Origin: Muribaculaceae bacterium
Lineage (GTDB): Bacteria; Bacteroidota; Bacteroidia; Bacteroidales; Muribaculaceae
Direction: 5' to 3'
Assembly: GCA_017557665.1 (NCBI GenBank)
Contig: JAFYYI010000050.1
Coordinates: 1 to 64,000, forward strand
Length of the DNA: 64,000 bases
Shown here: positions 8,629 to 17,430 of the stretch, piece by piece
Position numbering within the stretch: position 1 is the first letter of the stretch
Layout of the letters: every line of letters begins with the position of its first letter
Translations under genes and position numbers: made by a program
The notes under the pieces: generated by a model
The model's database searches: none
What the model was told of the DNA's origin: nothing
What the model saw: only the letters and a program-made list of their open reading frames with translations

Positions 8629-9312
8629 TCAGACACCGCAGGCTTTCATCAGGCATACCATAAAGAGGAAAATCAGGACCCACGTGAAACAACCGTAGCG
8701 AGAACGCGGCTGTTGCTGCTGCCCTGGGCTTCCCTGTCCACCTTGGGGAAGCGCGCTCGGCGGGACGGAGTAGCTATACATTTCCCGGTGAGGGATGAGA
8801 ATCTGGCGCGGACCTCCGTTGTTGTATGGGCCGATGGCGCCGGCAGCCTCGAGCTGGCGGATGAGTTCGGCAGCACGCTCGTCGCTGATGTGGAAATGGT
8901 CGCGCAGCATCATCGGCGTGATGGCCGTGCATTGTGTCAGGAATTGCAGGGCGGCCTGGAAGAGAGGGTCGGCATTGGGCAAGGGCGGTGGCAGCGGGGG
9001 CATACCCTCGACCTCTTCGATGACATCGGCCGGCTGCGGAACGTCGGCACCCGACTCGTCAAAACTTGCGCCGCAGTTGGGGCAGAAGTGCGCATTACTG
9101 TTAGCCTCATGGCCGCAGCTGGGGCAATTGATGACGCGTGACGGCTCAACAGAGGTATCAAGATCAAGGCTGTCGTTAGGGATATAGGCATAATCCCCCA
9201 CGATTTGCAACTCGCACAGGCATTGTGGACAGATGACCTTGTATTCACTGTTGATGAGCACCTCGGTGCTCAGGTCCATCTTCTTGCCGCATTTGGGACA
9301 GGTATAAATCAT
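8629..9312 (-). CDS. Zinc-ribbon protein with FtsK-gamma-like winged helix and C-terminal membrane anchor
   Basis: This 227-residue protein has an N-terminal zinc ribbon (YTCPKCGKKM...CPQCLCEL, residues 3-35). A second ribbon lies near 63-82 (CPSCGHEAN...FCPNCGASF). A segment near 112-160 (AALQFLTQCTAITPMMLRDHFHISDERAAELIRQLEAAG in two halves) resembles the FtsK gamma winged helix. A glutamine-rich linker and a C-terminal hydrophobic anchor (WVLIFLFMVCLMKACGV) end the protein. It may be a tail-anchored regulator. The function is unknown. Confidence 0.75.
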   Translation of the reverse strand: MIYTCPKCGKKMDLSTEVLINSEYKVICPQCLCELQIVGDYAYIPNDSLDLDTSVEPSRVINCPSCGHEANSNAHFCPNCGASFDESGADVPQPADVIEEVEGMPPLPPPLPNADPLFQAALQFLTQCTAITPMMLRDHFHISDERAAELIRQLEAAGAIGPYNNGGPRQILIPHREMYSYSVPPSALPQGGQGSPGQQQQPRSRYGCFTWVLIFLFMVCLMKACGV

Positions 9313-9338
9313 ATTGACGACAGATTGCTATATTGCTG

Positions 9339-9346
9339 CAAAAATA
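9339..9346 (-). promoter_or_regulatory. -7 element of the zinc-ribbon gene
   Basis: TATTTTTG on the minus strand matches TAnnTTTG and lies 26 bp before the start codon. No clear TTTG element is seen at the normal upstream distance. Confidence 0.45.
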
Positions 9347-9493
9347 CTAAAAACACATTAATATATAAAACATGACTGCAAAAACCGTGCCGCCTGCCTA
9401 TCCTTAGCACAAAATCACAGCTTAAACCAACGATGCCTAAAACAGCAAAACAAAGCCTCCATCAAAATAAAATTCTTAAAAGATGTTAAAATA

Positions 9494-9526
9494 TTTGGTG
9501 GATTCAAAACTATTGTTATACCTTTG
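9494..9526 (+). promoter_or_regulatory. Promoter of the ABC transporter/GntR operon
   Basis: TTTG (9494-9497) and TACCTTTG (9519-9526) are separated by 21 bp, a near-ideal Bacteroidetes promoter. A perfect palindrome begins 2 bp after the -7 element, over the predicted transcription start. Confidence 0.75.
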
Positions 9527-9527
9527 C

Positions 9528-9551
9528 AGTGTACTAGTTAAGTAGTACACT
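9528..9551 (+). promoter_or_regulatory. Inverted-repeat operator, probably for the YtrA-type GntR repressor
   Basis: AGTGTACTA and TAGTACACT form perfect 9-bp arms around GTTAAG. The site starts immediately after the -7 element, so a bound protein would block transcription. The outer half-sites AGTGTA and TACACT are of the type bound by YtrA-family GntR repressors. The operon encodes such a regulator at 11356-11724, so autoregulation is the simplest reading. Confidence 0.75.
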
Positions 9552-9590
9552 AGAAAAGTAAATTATTAACCACTAAAATATCTATCTATT

Positions 9591-10433
9591 ATGTTTAACT
9601 TCAATGACATTAGCTTTCGCTACAGTAAGAAGGGCGTTGAATTGTTCAACGACTTCTCGATGGATTTACAGGCCGGCAACGTCTACGGCCTGCTCGGCAA
9701 GAACGGTGCAGGCAAGTCCACGCTCATCTACCTGATGACGGGCCTGTTGACCCCTCAAGCCGGCACAGTGACTATGGATGGCGAGAACGTTCGCCATCGC
9801 CTCCCCAAGACCATGAGCGATATCTTCCTGGTGCCCGAGGAGTTTGACCTGCCTCGCTTGACCCTCAAGCAGTATGTGAGCATCAACGCTCCGTTCTATC
9901 CCCACTTCAGCATGGAGGACATGCAGCGCTATCTCGACATCTTTGAGATGGGTGGTGACATGAAAGTGAAGCTCCACTCGCTGTCGATGGGACAGAAGAA
10001 GAAAGTGTTCATGGCCTTTGCCTTTGCCACCAACACCCGCGCCCTGATCATGGATGAGCCGACCAACGGCCTGGATATCCCCAGCAAGAGCCAGTTCCGC
10101 AAACTCGTCAGCACGGGCATGACCGATGAGAAGATGATGCTCATCTCTACCCACCAGGTGCGTGACATCAGCGACATCCTGGATCACGTGGTCATCATCG
10201 ACCAGAGCAAGGTGCTCCTCAACGCAGGTTTTGCCGAAGTGATGAGCAAGGTGGCCTTCCGCCCCCTGCGCGATGGCGATCAGCCCATTTTCGTGCTCCA
10301 AAGCCCCTTCGGCCCATTGGCCGCTGTTCCTGCTGACGCAGGCGAGGAAACTGCAGTCGACCTGGAGATGCTGTTCAATGCCACACTCCAGAATCCCGCT
10401 GCCATTAATCAATTATTCACCACTCAAAAATAA
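9591..10433 (+). CDS. ABC transporter ATP-binding protein
   Basis: This 280-residue ATPase has a Walker A motif GKNGAGKST at residues 36-44. The signature loop is LSMGQKKK, in place of the usual LSGGQ, and Walker B is ALIMDEPTNGLD. It is the nucleotide-binding half of an ABC-2 type exporter, with the permease 8 bp downstream. The layout ATPase-permease-GntR resembles Gram-positive ytr-like systems, which answer to cell-wall antibiotics and envelope stress. The substrate cannot be told from sequence. Confidence 0.9.
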   Translation: MFNFNDISFRYSKKGVELFNDFSMDLQAGNVYGLLGKNGAGKSTLIYLMTGLLTPQAGTVTMDGENVRHRLPKTMSDIFLVPEEFDLPRLTLKQYVSINAPFYPHFSMEDMQRYLDIFEMGGDMKVKLHSLSMGQKKKVFMAFAFATNTRALIMDEPTNGLDIPSKSQFRKLVSTGMTDEKMMLISTHQVRDISDILDHVVIIDQSKVLLNAGFAEVMSKVAFRPLRDGDQPIFVLQSPFGPLAAVPADAGEETAVDLEMLFNATLQNPAAINQLFTTQK

Positions 10434-10441
10434 TCACCACT

Positions 10442-11287
10442 ATGAATACCGTCAATCAAGTTTTCAATTGGGGCCGTTTCACATCCGCCCTGCGCAAGGA
10501 AGCAGTAGAGAACAACCGCACCCTCATGTTCACGGTCTTGGGTGTCTATGCCCTGCTCTCGATTTTCATGATTCTTGGCAATCTCGTCATCGGCATGGAG
10601 GAAGACGTACGGAGTATGTCAGACGGCTCAACACCCCACTACACGGTCGTCGGCTTCATTTTGATGTTTGCCATTTGTGTTGTGGCTTCATTCTCATTCA
10701 AGAAACTGACGAGAAAGACAGGCCGCATTGATATGTTCACCTCACCGACATCGACACTGGAGAAATTCCTTGTCAACGTCACAATCTATGTGCTCGGCTT
10801 CTTTGTTGTCTTCTTTATCTGTGCACAACTTGCCGACCTCACCCGTGTCGCCGTGCTGTGGGCCTTCCGCAACGATATCATAGTTCCCGGCCCAATTAAT
10901 TTCCTGCCGACGATCAGCCATGCCTACGAGCTGACCCCCTTGAGTAACATGTCAGGAATTTCACAAATCTTCGCTTTCGGGCTCCTTGCTAATGCCGGTC
11001 TGTTCCTGCTGGGCAGCGTGGTGTGGCCCCGTCTGTCATTCCTCAAGACGTTTGCCGCCATGTATGCTGTCGAAATCGTTCTCACCATTCTGTTCATCAT
11101 TGGCACTAGCATCGTCGGTAAGGAGAACACGTTCGCCCTTCTGAGTTGGATTGGGGATGCTATTGAGAAAGGCACTTTCATTTATTGGATGGCTGGACTG
11201 GTGCTTGCCCAGTTGATTCTCTACTGGGGTCTTGCATGGTACCTGTTCCAGCGCAAAGATGTGATTTCCCTCAAGTGGTGGAAGTGA
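10442..11287 (+). CDS. ABC-2 type transporter permease
   Basis: This 281-residue membrane protein has about six hydrophobic helices (for example VLGVYALLSIFMILGNLVIG, VVGFILMFAICVVASFSF and VTIYVLGFFVVFFICAQLA). It is the membrane partner of the ATPase encoded 8 bp upstream. The TSPTSTLEKFLVN segment after the second helix is common in Bacteroidetes permeases of this type. The substrate is unknown. Confidence 0.85.
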   Translation: MNTVNQVFNWGRFTSALRKEAVENNRTLMFTVLGVYALLSIFMILGNLVIGMEEDVRSMSDGSTPHYTVVGFILMFAICVVASFSFKKLTRKTGRIDMFTSPTSTLEKFLVNVTIYVLGFFVVFFICAQLADLTRVAVLWAFRNDIIVPGPINFLPTISHAYELTPLSNMSGISQIFAFGLLANAGLFLLGSVVWPRLSFLKTFAAMYAVEIVLTILFIIGTSIVGKENTFALLSWIGDAIEKGTFIYWMAGLVLAQLILYWGLAWYLFQRKDVISLKWWK

Positions 11288-11355
11288 TTTACGGATTTTG
11301 CATTCTTTTCACGAACTTGAGAATTAAAGATTAATGACCACCATCAATTGAAAAG

Positions 11356-11724
11356 ATGACTATGAACTTCAAGGATAATAAAGCGATTTATCTGCAGATT
11401 GCAGACCGCATCGGGGACCAGATTCTCTCTGGAGTCTTGACTCCCGACGGCAAGGTACCGAGCGTACGCGAGCTCGCTGCCGAGATCGAGGTCAACGCCA
11501 ATACCGTGGCCCGCACCTACGACCACCTGCAGCAGAACGGCGTCATCTACACCAAGCGAGGTCTGGGCTACTTCGTTAGCCCCGAGGCCAAAGACAAAAT
11601 CATCGCCTCGCGCCGTGACCTGCTCATGCAGGGCGAAATGGACTACTTCCTGGGGCAGCTCAAGGCTGTGGGCATCACCCCCGCCGAGCTTCAGGGACTC
11701 TATCAGGAGTATCTCAACAAGTAA
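11356..11724 (+). CDS. GntR family transcriptional regulator, YtrA subfamily
   Basis: This 122-residue protein has an N-terminal GntR winged helix (AIYLQIADRIGDQILSG through SVRELAAEIEVNANTVARTY to GVIYTKRGLGYFV). The C-terminal segment is only about 45 residues, which is diagnostic of the YtrA subfamily rather than FadR or HutC types with large effector domains. It is the third gene of the ABC transporter operon and is the obvious candidate to bind the palindrome at 9528-9551. The inducer is unknown. Confidence 0.9.
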   Translation: MTMNFKDNKAIYLQIADRIGDQILSGVLTPDGKVPSVRELAAEIEVNANTVARTYDHLQQNGVIYTKRGLGYFVSPEAKDKIIASRRDLLMQGEMDYFLGQLKAVGITPAELQGLYQEYLNK

Positions 11725-11737
11725 ACAACAACCAACT

Positions 11738-11806
11738 ACGAATTACGCCAATCGAACTAATCACCCAACAACACAAAGCGACGTTAGAGACATTAGCGTA
11801 ATTCGT
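11738..11806. repeat. Inverted repeat of the ACGAATTACGC intergenic family
   Basis: ACGAATTACGC (11738-11748) and GCGTAATTCGT (11796-11806) are exact inverted copies of 11 bp, 47 bp apart. They lie between the GntR gene and a small peptide gene. The same word occurs in direct copies near 44.86 and 45.25 kb, so this is a member of a dispersed family rather than a simple terminator. Confidence 0.7.
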
Positions 11807-11826
11807 GGTTTTAAAACCAGACGATT

Positions 11827-11913
11827 ATGAAACAGCAAAATTTTGTAGCAACAGCTGCAGCGGCGGTCATCGCCATCGTCACGTTAATCACAGGCATCAT
11901 CATCTCACATTAA
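11827..11913 (+). CDS. Putative 28-residue single-span membrane peptide
   Basis: A short frame starts ATGAAACAGCAAAATTTTG and encodes 28 residues. Residues 7-26 form one hydrophobic span (VATAAAAVIAIVTLITGIII), followed by SH and a TAA stop. It lies 102 bp after the GntR gene and on the same strand, so it may belong to the exporter operon. The composition is what is expected of a small membrane protein, but no homologue is recognised. The call rests on composition and position alone. Confidence 0.45.
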   Translation: MKQQNFVATAAAAVIAIVTLITGIIISH

Positions 11914-11987
11914 ATGAGTAACGATTCCCGGAATCCAAGGGCCTGAGATACAGAGTAGAAACTATCAAGATTTATAACCTGCAAATT

Positions 11988-12521
11988 ATGAGGATCATGG
12001 AAAGTAACGAATTGGATAACGCCAGCAAGAATGGGCTGATGGAAAGCATCAGAGCCCGGCTTGCCGAAGAGGTAAATAGCCATAGAATCGTTGGAACCAT
12101 GTTTCTGGCCATCCTGATTATGAATTTGTTCTATTATGCAGGCAGTCTTGGTAAGAATTGGACATATTATGGTGCTCCTGCCTTCATCGTTATATTCAGT
12201 ATCGCTGAATCGTGGTGGAAGAAAAGGATGATTAAGTGTAACGACGCCAAGGAATTGGAGAGTATTCATAAGAGGTACATCATCTATCACAAGATTGATC
12301 ATATCGCTGCTCTCGTGTTTTTGGTACTGATTGCATATCCTCTTTATAAAGATTGTCTTGGGACTACCAGCCCAGAGTTCTCATTAGCGTTGCTGGGCGT
12401 GATTTGGGCAGTTGCATTCTGCCTTATCTTAAGGAGGTTATTAAAACTTAAGAAGTCACCCGTCGATCAAGAGATTGAACGCCTCCAGGAACTCATTGAA
12501 AATGACCGTTCAGGTAAATAA
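11988..12521 (+). CDS. Hypothetical protein with about four membrane helices
   Basis: This 177-residue protein has hydrophobic segments in two pairs (MFLAILIMNLFYYAG with APAFIVIFSIA, then IAALVFLVLIAYPL with LALLGVIWAVAFCLIL). A charged linker KKRMIKCNDAKELESIHKRY separates the pairs, and the C-terminal tail SPVDQEIERLQELIEN is probably coiled. The pattern resembles small Bacteroidetes membrane proteins found beside ABC exporter/regulator operons. The start at 11988 is uncertain, because a second ATG is 9 bp downstream. Function unknown. Confidence 0.65.
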   Translation: MRIMESNELDNASKNGLMESIRARLAEEVNSHRIVGTMFLAILIMNLFYYAGSLGKNWTYYGAPAFIVIFSIAESWWKKRMIKCNDAKELESIHKRYIIYHKIDHIAALVFLVLIAYPLYKDCLGTTSPEFSLALLGVIWAVAFCLILRRLLKLKKSPVDQEIERLQELIENDRSGK

Positions 12522-12564
12522 TCAATTAACTATTAGCTATTATCAACCCTCAAAAAACAGAACA

Positions 12565-13188
12565 ATGAAAAAGCTTTTATCCTACTTCGCAATCATAATG
12601 CTTGTTGCTACTGCAGCATTGACCTCCTGCAACGAGCAGCAAAACGAGAAAGAGGTGCCACTGATGGTCACCTACTCAATTGACTGTTCAAAGGACTTGT
12701 TGAACTTGTGCGACTTGGTTGTCACCTATAAAGGTAATGACGGGGTTGACGTCGTTGATACGATTACTGTCATCGATGATACAACAACGATGCAGTCGTG
12801 GACCAAGACAATCCAGACCCACAAGGTCCCTGTAAAAATCGGCCTGGATTACACCCTTGTGCAGAAAACCGACACGCTGATCACCGACCAGCCAACTGCT
12901 CAGCTCGATGCCTGGTGTACAGTCATCGTTGATAAGATAGGCATCGTGAATAGAAACCGCTCAACGAGTCAAAAAATCATCAACAAAAAGCATAGTTTCT
13001 TTGTGGTTCAAGATATGATCAGAGAAACAGTTCCCAACTCCAGACAAAAACTGACCGACATTATCAACAAAAATAACAGCAGTCAGGCCGACAAACGTGA
13101 AGCCGGCACCACCAATTCCTGCTTTATCGTCAAACCATATCCCCATAGCGAGATTCTGACAGTAACGGGAACCAACTGGAAGGATTAA
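12565..13188 (+). CDS. Putative lipoprotein
   Basis: The ATG at 12565 begins MKKLLSYFAIIMLVATAALTSCNEQ, a classical lipoprotein signal with lipobox LTSC, so it is preferred over an upstream in-frame start at 12475. The mature protein has about 185 residues, with a beta-strand-rich first half (YSIDCSKDLLNLCDLVVTYKG) and a basic, asparagine-rich second half. It starts 43 bp after the previous gene ends and may be co-transcribed. No family is recognised. Confidence 0.65.
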   Translation: MKKLLSYFAIIMLVATAALTSCNEQQNEKEVPLMVTYSIDCSKDLLNLCDLVVTYKGNDGVDVVDTITVIDDTTTMQSWTKTIQTHKVPVKIGLDYTLVQKTDTLITDQPTAQLDAWCTVIVDKIGIVNRNRSTSQKIINKKHSFFVVQDMIRETVPNSRQKLTDIINKNNSSQADKREAGTTNSCFIVKPYPHSEILTVTGTNWKD

Positions 13189-13376
13189 GAAAACAAGCAG
13201 CCAAATTCTAGCATGAGCCACGTTGAAAAGGGATAATATGGGCATCATTCTTATCTCATTTCAGTCGATGGTCAAAAAAAAAGGAACTTTTGTGTAGTTA
13301 TTTTGCTGGTAACTGCGTCAAAGGGGCAAAACAAGATTAAAAAACATATTCATATTCATTAAAACAATAACCACTT

Positions 13377-16220
13377 ATGAACGCAAAGAAATTATTGGCT
13401 GTATTGATGTTGCTGCTGATGACATTCAGCGCCAACATGATGATGGCACAGGAACTGCCTCCCATCCCTGTGGATGACCAGGTGCGCATCGGTAAACTGG
13501 ATTGCGGACTCACCTACTACATCCGCCACAACAATTATCCCGAGAACCGCGTGAACTTCTACATCGCTCAGCGTGTGGGTTCTATCCAGGAGGAAGAGAG
13601 CCAGCGTGGTCTCGCCCACTTCCTGGAGCACATGGCCTTCAACGGCAGTGAGCACTTCAACGGCGAGGGCAAGGGCATTATCGACTACACCCGTTCGCTG
13701 GGTGTGAACTTCGGTGGTGACCTGAACGCCTACACCAGTATCGCCGAGACCGTCTATAACATCAACGACGTTCCCAGCACCCGCCAGAGCGCCATCGACT
13801 CGTGTCTGCTCATCCTCAAGGACTGGAGCACCGGTCTGTTGCTCACCGACGAGGAGATCGACAAGGAGCGCGGTGTGATCCACGAGGAGTGGCGTCTGGG
13901 CCAAAGCGCACAGATGCGCATGCTCGAGCGCCAGTTGGAGACCCTGTTCCCCAACTCCAAGTTCGGCAAGCGCCTGCCCATCGGTCTGATGAGCGTGGTG
14001 GACAACTTTGAGTACAAAGAGCTGCGCGACTACTACCACAAGTGGTATCGTCCCGACAACCAGGCTCTGGTCATCGTGGGTGACGTGGATGTTGACCACA
14101 TCGAAGCCCAGATCAAGGAGATGTACAAGGGCTATACCCTTGACCCCAATGCCGCCCAGGTGGTTCGCGAACCGGTGCCCGACAACGAGCAGCCCATTAT
14201 CGTTGTAGACAAGGACAAGGAGCAGCAGTACAGCGAGGTGAGCGTGATGTTCAAGCACGAGACCGAGACTCCCGAGGAGAAAGCGAATATGGACTACCTC
14301 TTTGTTGACTATATCAAAGACATGGTCACCAGCATGCTCAACACCCGACTCAGGGACCAAGCCCAAGAGCCCGATTGCCCCTTTATTGCCGCTTACTGCT
14401 ATGATGGTGAATACATCCTGGCCAACACGATGGATGCCTTCACAATCGACATCACGCCCAAGGAGGGCAAGGCCGAAGCTGCCACCCAGGCCGCAATTAT
14501 CGAGGCCATGCGCGCCGCCAAATACGGCTTTACCGCCAGTGAGTATGACCGCGCCCGCGACGAGTACATCAGTCGCCTGGAACGCCGCTACAACGAGCGC
14601 GACAAAGTGTCTAACGAGAACTATGGCCGCCAATACTGCAGCAACTTCCTGGACGGCGAGCCCATCCCCTCGATTGATGTGCTCTACCAACTCATGGGTC
14701 AATTCGCTCCCATGATTCCCGTCGAAGCCATTAACGAGTCTCTCCCCGAATTCATCAGCACCGACGGCAAAAACCTTGTCATCGCCAACTTCAACCAGGA
14801 GAAGGACGGTGCCGTTTATCCCACCGTTGAAGGTCTCCAAGCCGCATATGACGCTGCCTCCAGCGCCAACATCGAAGCCTATGTGGACAACGTGAAGAAC
14901 GAGCCCCTGATGACCGAGATGCCCAAGAAGGGCGAAATCGTCAAGGAGAGCTACAACAGCCAGCTTGACTACAAAGAGCTTGAGCTGAGCAACGGTGCCC
15001 GCGTCATCCTCAAGAAGACCGACTTCAAGCAGGACGAGATCAGGATGAGTGCCTTCCAGCGTGGCGGTCAGTCACTCTACGGTGAAAAAGACTGGGCTAA
15101 CCTGAAGATGCTGAGCGCACTGAGTTCCATCACCGGTGTGGGCAACTTCTCCAACTCCGAGCTCCAGAAAGCCCTTGCCGGCAAGCAGACAAGCGTCTAT
15201 CTGAATATCGCCGACTATACTGACGAGTTGAGCGGTAACAGCACCGTCAAGGATCTGGAGACCATGTTCCAGCTCATCTATCTGAACTTCACTGCTCTGA
15301 ACCCTGACGAGAAGAAGTTCAACCAAACGATGAGCTTGATGGAAACCCAGCTCAAGAACAAGGGCCTCATGCCCGAGGCTGCCTTGAGCGACTCGCTGCA
15401 GTACATCATCAGCAACCACAACTGGCGCAACAAGCCCTTCAATGTCGAGGACTTGCAGCAGGTGAACCTGGACCGCATCGTTGAGATTGCCAAGGAGCGT
15501 ACGGCCAATGCCGCTAACTACACCTTCACCTTCGTGGGTAACTTTGACGAGGCTACCATCCGCCCGCTCATCGAGCAGTACATCGCCAGTCTGCCCGCCA
15601 AGAAGGGTGTGAAGAGCAACTGGGTTAACAACATGGATATGCCCAAGGGAGAGGTCATCAACCACTTCACCCGCAAGATGGAGTCGCCCAAGGAGTATGA
15701 AATTATCATCTGGCACAACAATGAACTGCCCCACACCCTGGAGAATGAGGTGAAGGCCGACATGCTGGGCCAGTGCCTGGGACGCATCTATCTGCAGAAG
15801 ATTCGTGAGGATGCCGGTGCTGCCTACTCGACCGACGCTATTGGCCAGACCGGCATGGCTGGCGACAAGCCCCAGACGGCGGTTATTGCCGTATGCCCCG
15901 TCAATCCCAAGTTTGAGGAGATGGCCTTGAATATCATGAACGAGGAGATGAAGACCGCATGCACCACCATCGATGCAACCGCACTGACCGAGGCTGCCGA
16001 GCAGCTGCTCAAGGACTACGCTACCAACGCCAAGGAGAACTGGTTCTGGATGAGCGCCATCCAGGAATACCTGACCCACGGCTATGACGGCGTAACTGGC
16101 TATGAGCAGATCGTTAAGGCTCAGACTCCCGCTACCATCGCCGAGTTTGCCCGCCAACTCTTGAGCTCCGGTAACAGGATTGAACTTGTGATGGCGCCCG
16201 AGAAGGCTCCCGATAAGTAA
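13377..16220 (+). CDS. M16 family zinc metallopeptidase (pitrilysin/PqqL-like, two M16 halves)
   Basis: This 947-residue exported protein has a signal peptide (residues 1-24, ending MMAQE). The inverted zinc motif HFLEH lies at residues 81-85, with a downstream glutamate region DKERGVIHEEWRLG. A second, inactive M16-like half follows from about residue 540. Such proteins are periplasmic in Bacteroidetes and degrade peptides or protein fragments. It stands alone, with a strong hairpin downstream. The length is normal for the family. Confidence 0.93.
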   Translation: MNAKKLLAVLMLLLMTFSANMMMAQELPPIPVDDQVRIGKLDCGLTYYIRHNNYPENRVNFYIAQRVGSIQEEESQRGLAHFLEHMAFNGSEHFNGEGKGIIDYTRSLGVNFGGDLNAYTSIAETVYNINDVPSTRQSAIDSCLLILKDWSTGLLLTDEEIDKERGVIHEEWRLGQSAQMRMLERQLETLFPNSKFGKRLPIGLMSVVDNFEYKELRDYYHKWYRPDNQALVIVGDVDVDHIEAQIKEMYKGYTLDPNAAQVVREPVPDNEQPIIVVDKDKEQQYSEVSVMFKHETETPEEKANMDYLFVDYIKDMVTSMLNTRLRDQAQEPDCPFIAAYCYDGEYILANTMDAFTIDITPKEGKAEAATQAAIIEAMRAAKYGFTASEYDRARDEYISRLERRYNERDKVSNENYGRQYCSNFLDGEPIPSIDVLYQLMGQFAPMIPVEAINESLPEFISTDGKNLVIANFNQEKDGAVYPTVEGLQAAYDAASSANIEAYVDNVKNEPLMTEMPKKGEIVKESYNSQLDYKELELSNGARVILKKTDFKQDEIRMSAFQRGGQSLYGEKDWANLKMLSALSSITGVGNFSNSELQKALAGKQTSVYLNIADYTDELSGNSTVKDLETMFQLIYLNFTALNPDEKKFNQTMSLMETQLKNKGLMPEAALSDSLQYIISNHNWRNKPFNVEDLQQVNLDRIVEIAKERTANAANYTFTFVGNFDEATIRPLIEQYIASLPAKKGVKSNWVNNMDMPKGEVINHFTRKMESPKEYEIIIWHNNELPHTLENEVKADMLGQCLGRIYLQKIREDAGAAYSTDAIGQTGMAGDKPQTAVIAVCPVNPKFEEMALNIMNEEMKTACTTIDATALTEAAEQLLKDYATNAKENWFWMSAIQEYLTHGYDGVTGYEQIVKAQTPATIAEFARQLLSSGNRIELVMAPEKAPDK

Positions 16221-16243
16221 GCATTAAACCCAAATGTTTATGA

Positions 16244-16289
16244 CAATAATGAGCTGGGAACTCTCGACGAGAATCCTGGCTCATTATTG
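16244..16289 (+). terminator. Hairpin after the M16 peptidase gene
   Basis: CAATAATGAGC (16244-16254) pairs exactly with GCTCATTATTG (16279-16289). There is no run of T after it, so termination may need help, or it may protect the 3' end of the mRNA. Confidence 0.55.
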
Positions 16290-16348
16290 CCAAAACAGGG
16301 GGTACCGCATTTAACCCACATCAACAACTTTTTAAAAAACCTATCGTT

Positions 16349-17218
16349 ATGAAACCTATACCCAAAAGAATCCTGATGACCCTTGGCCTTTTGGTCATGG
16401 TTGGCGCATTGGTTTTCACCACCTCTTGCGGTCCGGAAAAGCACAAAATCGATGACAGCACGGTGCTGCCCTTCAAGGACAAGGCCGAGCTTGACAAGTT
16501 ACTTGATCTTTCCATCCTGCCCGAGTACACCATCGAGGAATATTATACCAAGAACGACCTCATCACTGGTGACGAAAAGTTCGTTGTGTGCTGCAAGTTC
16601 CTGAAGGAAGTTTCCCCTGCCGATGTCCAGAAAATCGCAGATCAGGTCGATCGTGATTATCACAGAGGATGGTTCACATTCGAGTCGTTTGAAAACGACA
16701 TGAAGCTCATCTTTGACCTTGACACCACATTGACAGCCGACCGGAAAAGGCCCGATTTCCTAGGCAACAATATCCACGTCGAGATTGAACTGCCATGTGG
16801 GGAGAAAGACTCCTGGAAGGGATTTGAGGTCGTCTTCAGGAACAATCGTGCCGACTTCAGTGTTGTCGTTGACCGTGACACACTCTCCAAACTGCTGGGC
16901 GTGGATTTTCCACCGTTGACCGAAACGTCACGAAGCGACGAGAACATATATTTTGAATTTGACACCATCCCATCCGAGGAGTTCTACCAAGCCCTTGAGA
17001 AGGCTCCGCATTGGAAAGTCTCCCAAGTGCGTGGCGATTACACTTTCTATGATTATGACTACGATGACGGGAAAGTTTGGATTACCGCCGAACTCATTAA
17101 AGGCGAAACCGACTTTTCCTTCTACCGCACAAAATCAATAGAATCAACCATCGGCGGCGGCGTCATCGACAAGATTAAGCAGCGTGTGTCGCCCCGAGAC
17201 AAGGAACCGAAGGAATAA
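16349..17218 (+). CDS. Putative lipoprotein
   Basis: This 289-residue protein begins MKPIPKRILMTLGLLVMVGA and has the lipobox-like TTSC at residues 26-29, so it should be lipid-anchored in the envelope. The rest is acidic and soluble, with aromatic patches such as YTFYDYDYDD. No catalytic motif or known domain is recognised. It lies 128 bp after the M16 peptidase gene and is followed by a terminator, so it is probably its own transcript or read through from M16. Confidence 0.65.
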   Translation: MKPIPKRILMTLGLLVMVGALVFTTSCGPEKHKIDDSTVLPFKDKAELDKLLDLSILPEYTIEEYYTKNDLITGDEKFVVCCKFLKEVSPADVQKIADQVDRDYHRGWFTFESFENDMKLIFDLDTTLTADRKRPDFLGNNIHVEIELPCGEKDSWKGFEVVFRNNRADFSVVVDRDTLSKLLGVDFPPLTETSRSDENIYFEFDTIPSEEFYQALEKAPHWKVSQVRGDYTFYDYDYDDGKVWITAELIKGETDFSFYRTKSIESTIGGGVIDKIKQRVSPRDKEPKE

Positions 17219-17242
17219 AATAGACATCAATATGTTCATTTG

Positions 17243-17275
17243 AGGACCAGTGGCTATACTACTGGTCCTTAATGA
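17243..17275 (+). terminator. Terminator after the lipoprotein gene
   Basis: AGGACCAGT (17243-17251) pairs with ACTGGTCCT (17261-17269) around a nine-base loop, followed by the T-rich TAATGATTTATT. Confidence 0.7.
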
Positions 17276-17382
17276 TTTATTGATACCTCTAATATTTCAG
17301 GTGAGAGAAAAAACAGCATTTTTTCAGGTTTTTTTGTAGTTTTGCGGTGACAAAACTCGTCTAAAGAGCAGAAACAATTAAT

Positions 17383-17390
17383 TATCTTTG
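17383..17390 (+). promoter_or_regulatory. -7 element of the NatAB-like operon
   Basis: TATCTTTG matches TAnnTTTG and lies 40 bp before the ATPase start. A second match, TAGTTTTG, is at 17337-17344. Which is used cannot be decided by eye. Confidence 0.5.
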
Positions 17391-17430
17391 CAGATAATCA
17401 CCGAAACCAATCACTTAAAAGCACAATAAT

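Noticed and set aside
8686..8701. parS-like sequence inside the zinc-ribbon gene
   Set aside because: Only 12 of 16 positions match; the arms are not symmetric. Kept as a weak note under the parA finding.
11988..12521. Phage holin or toxin-antitoxin protein
   Set aside because: The four-helix pattern is not specific, and there is no lysis or antitoxin partner.
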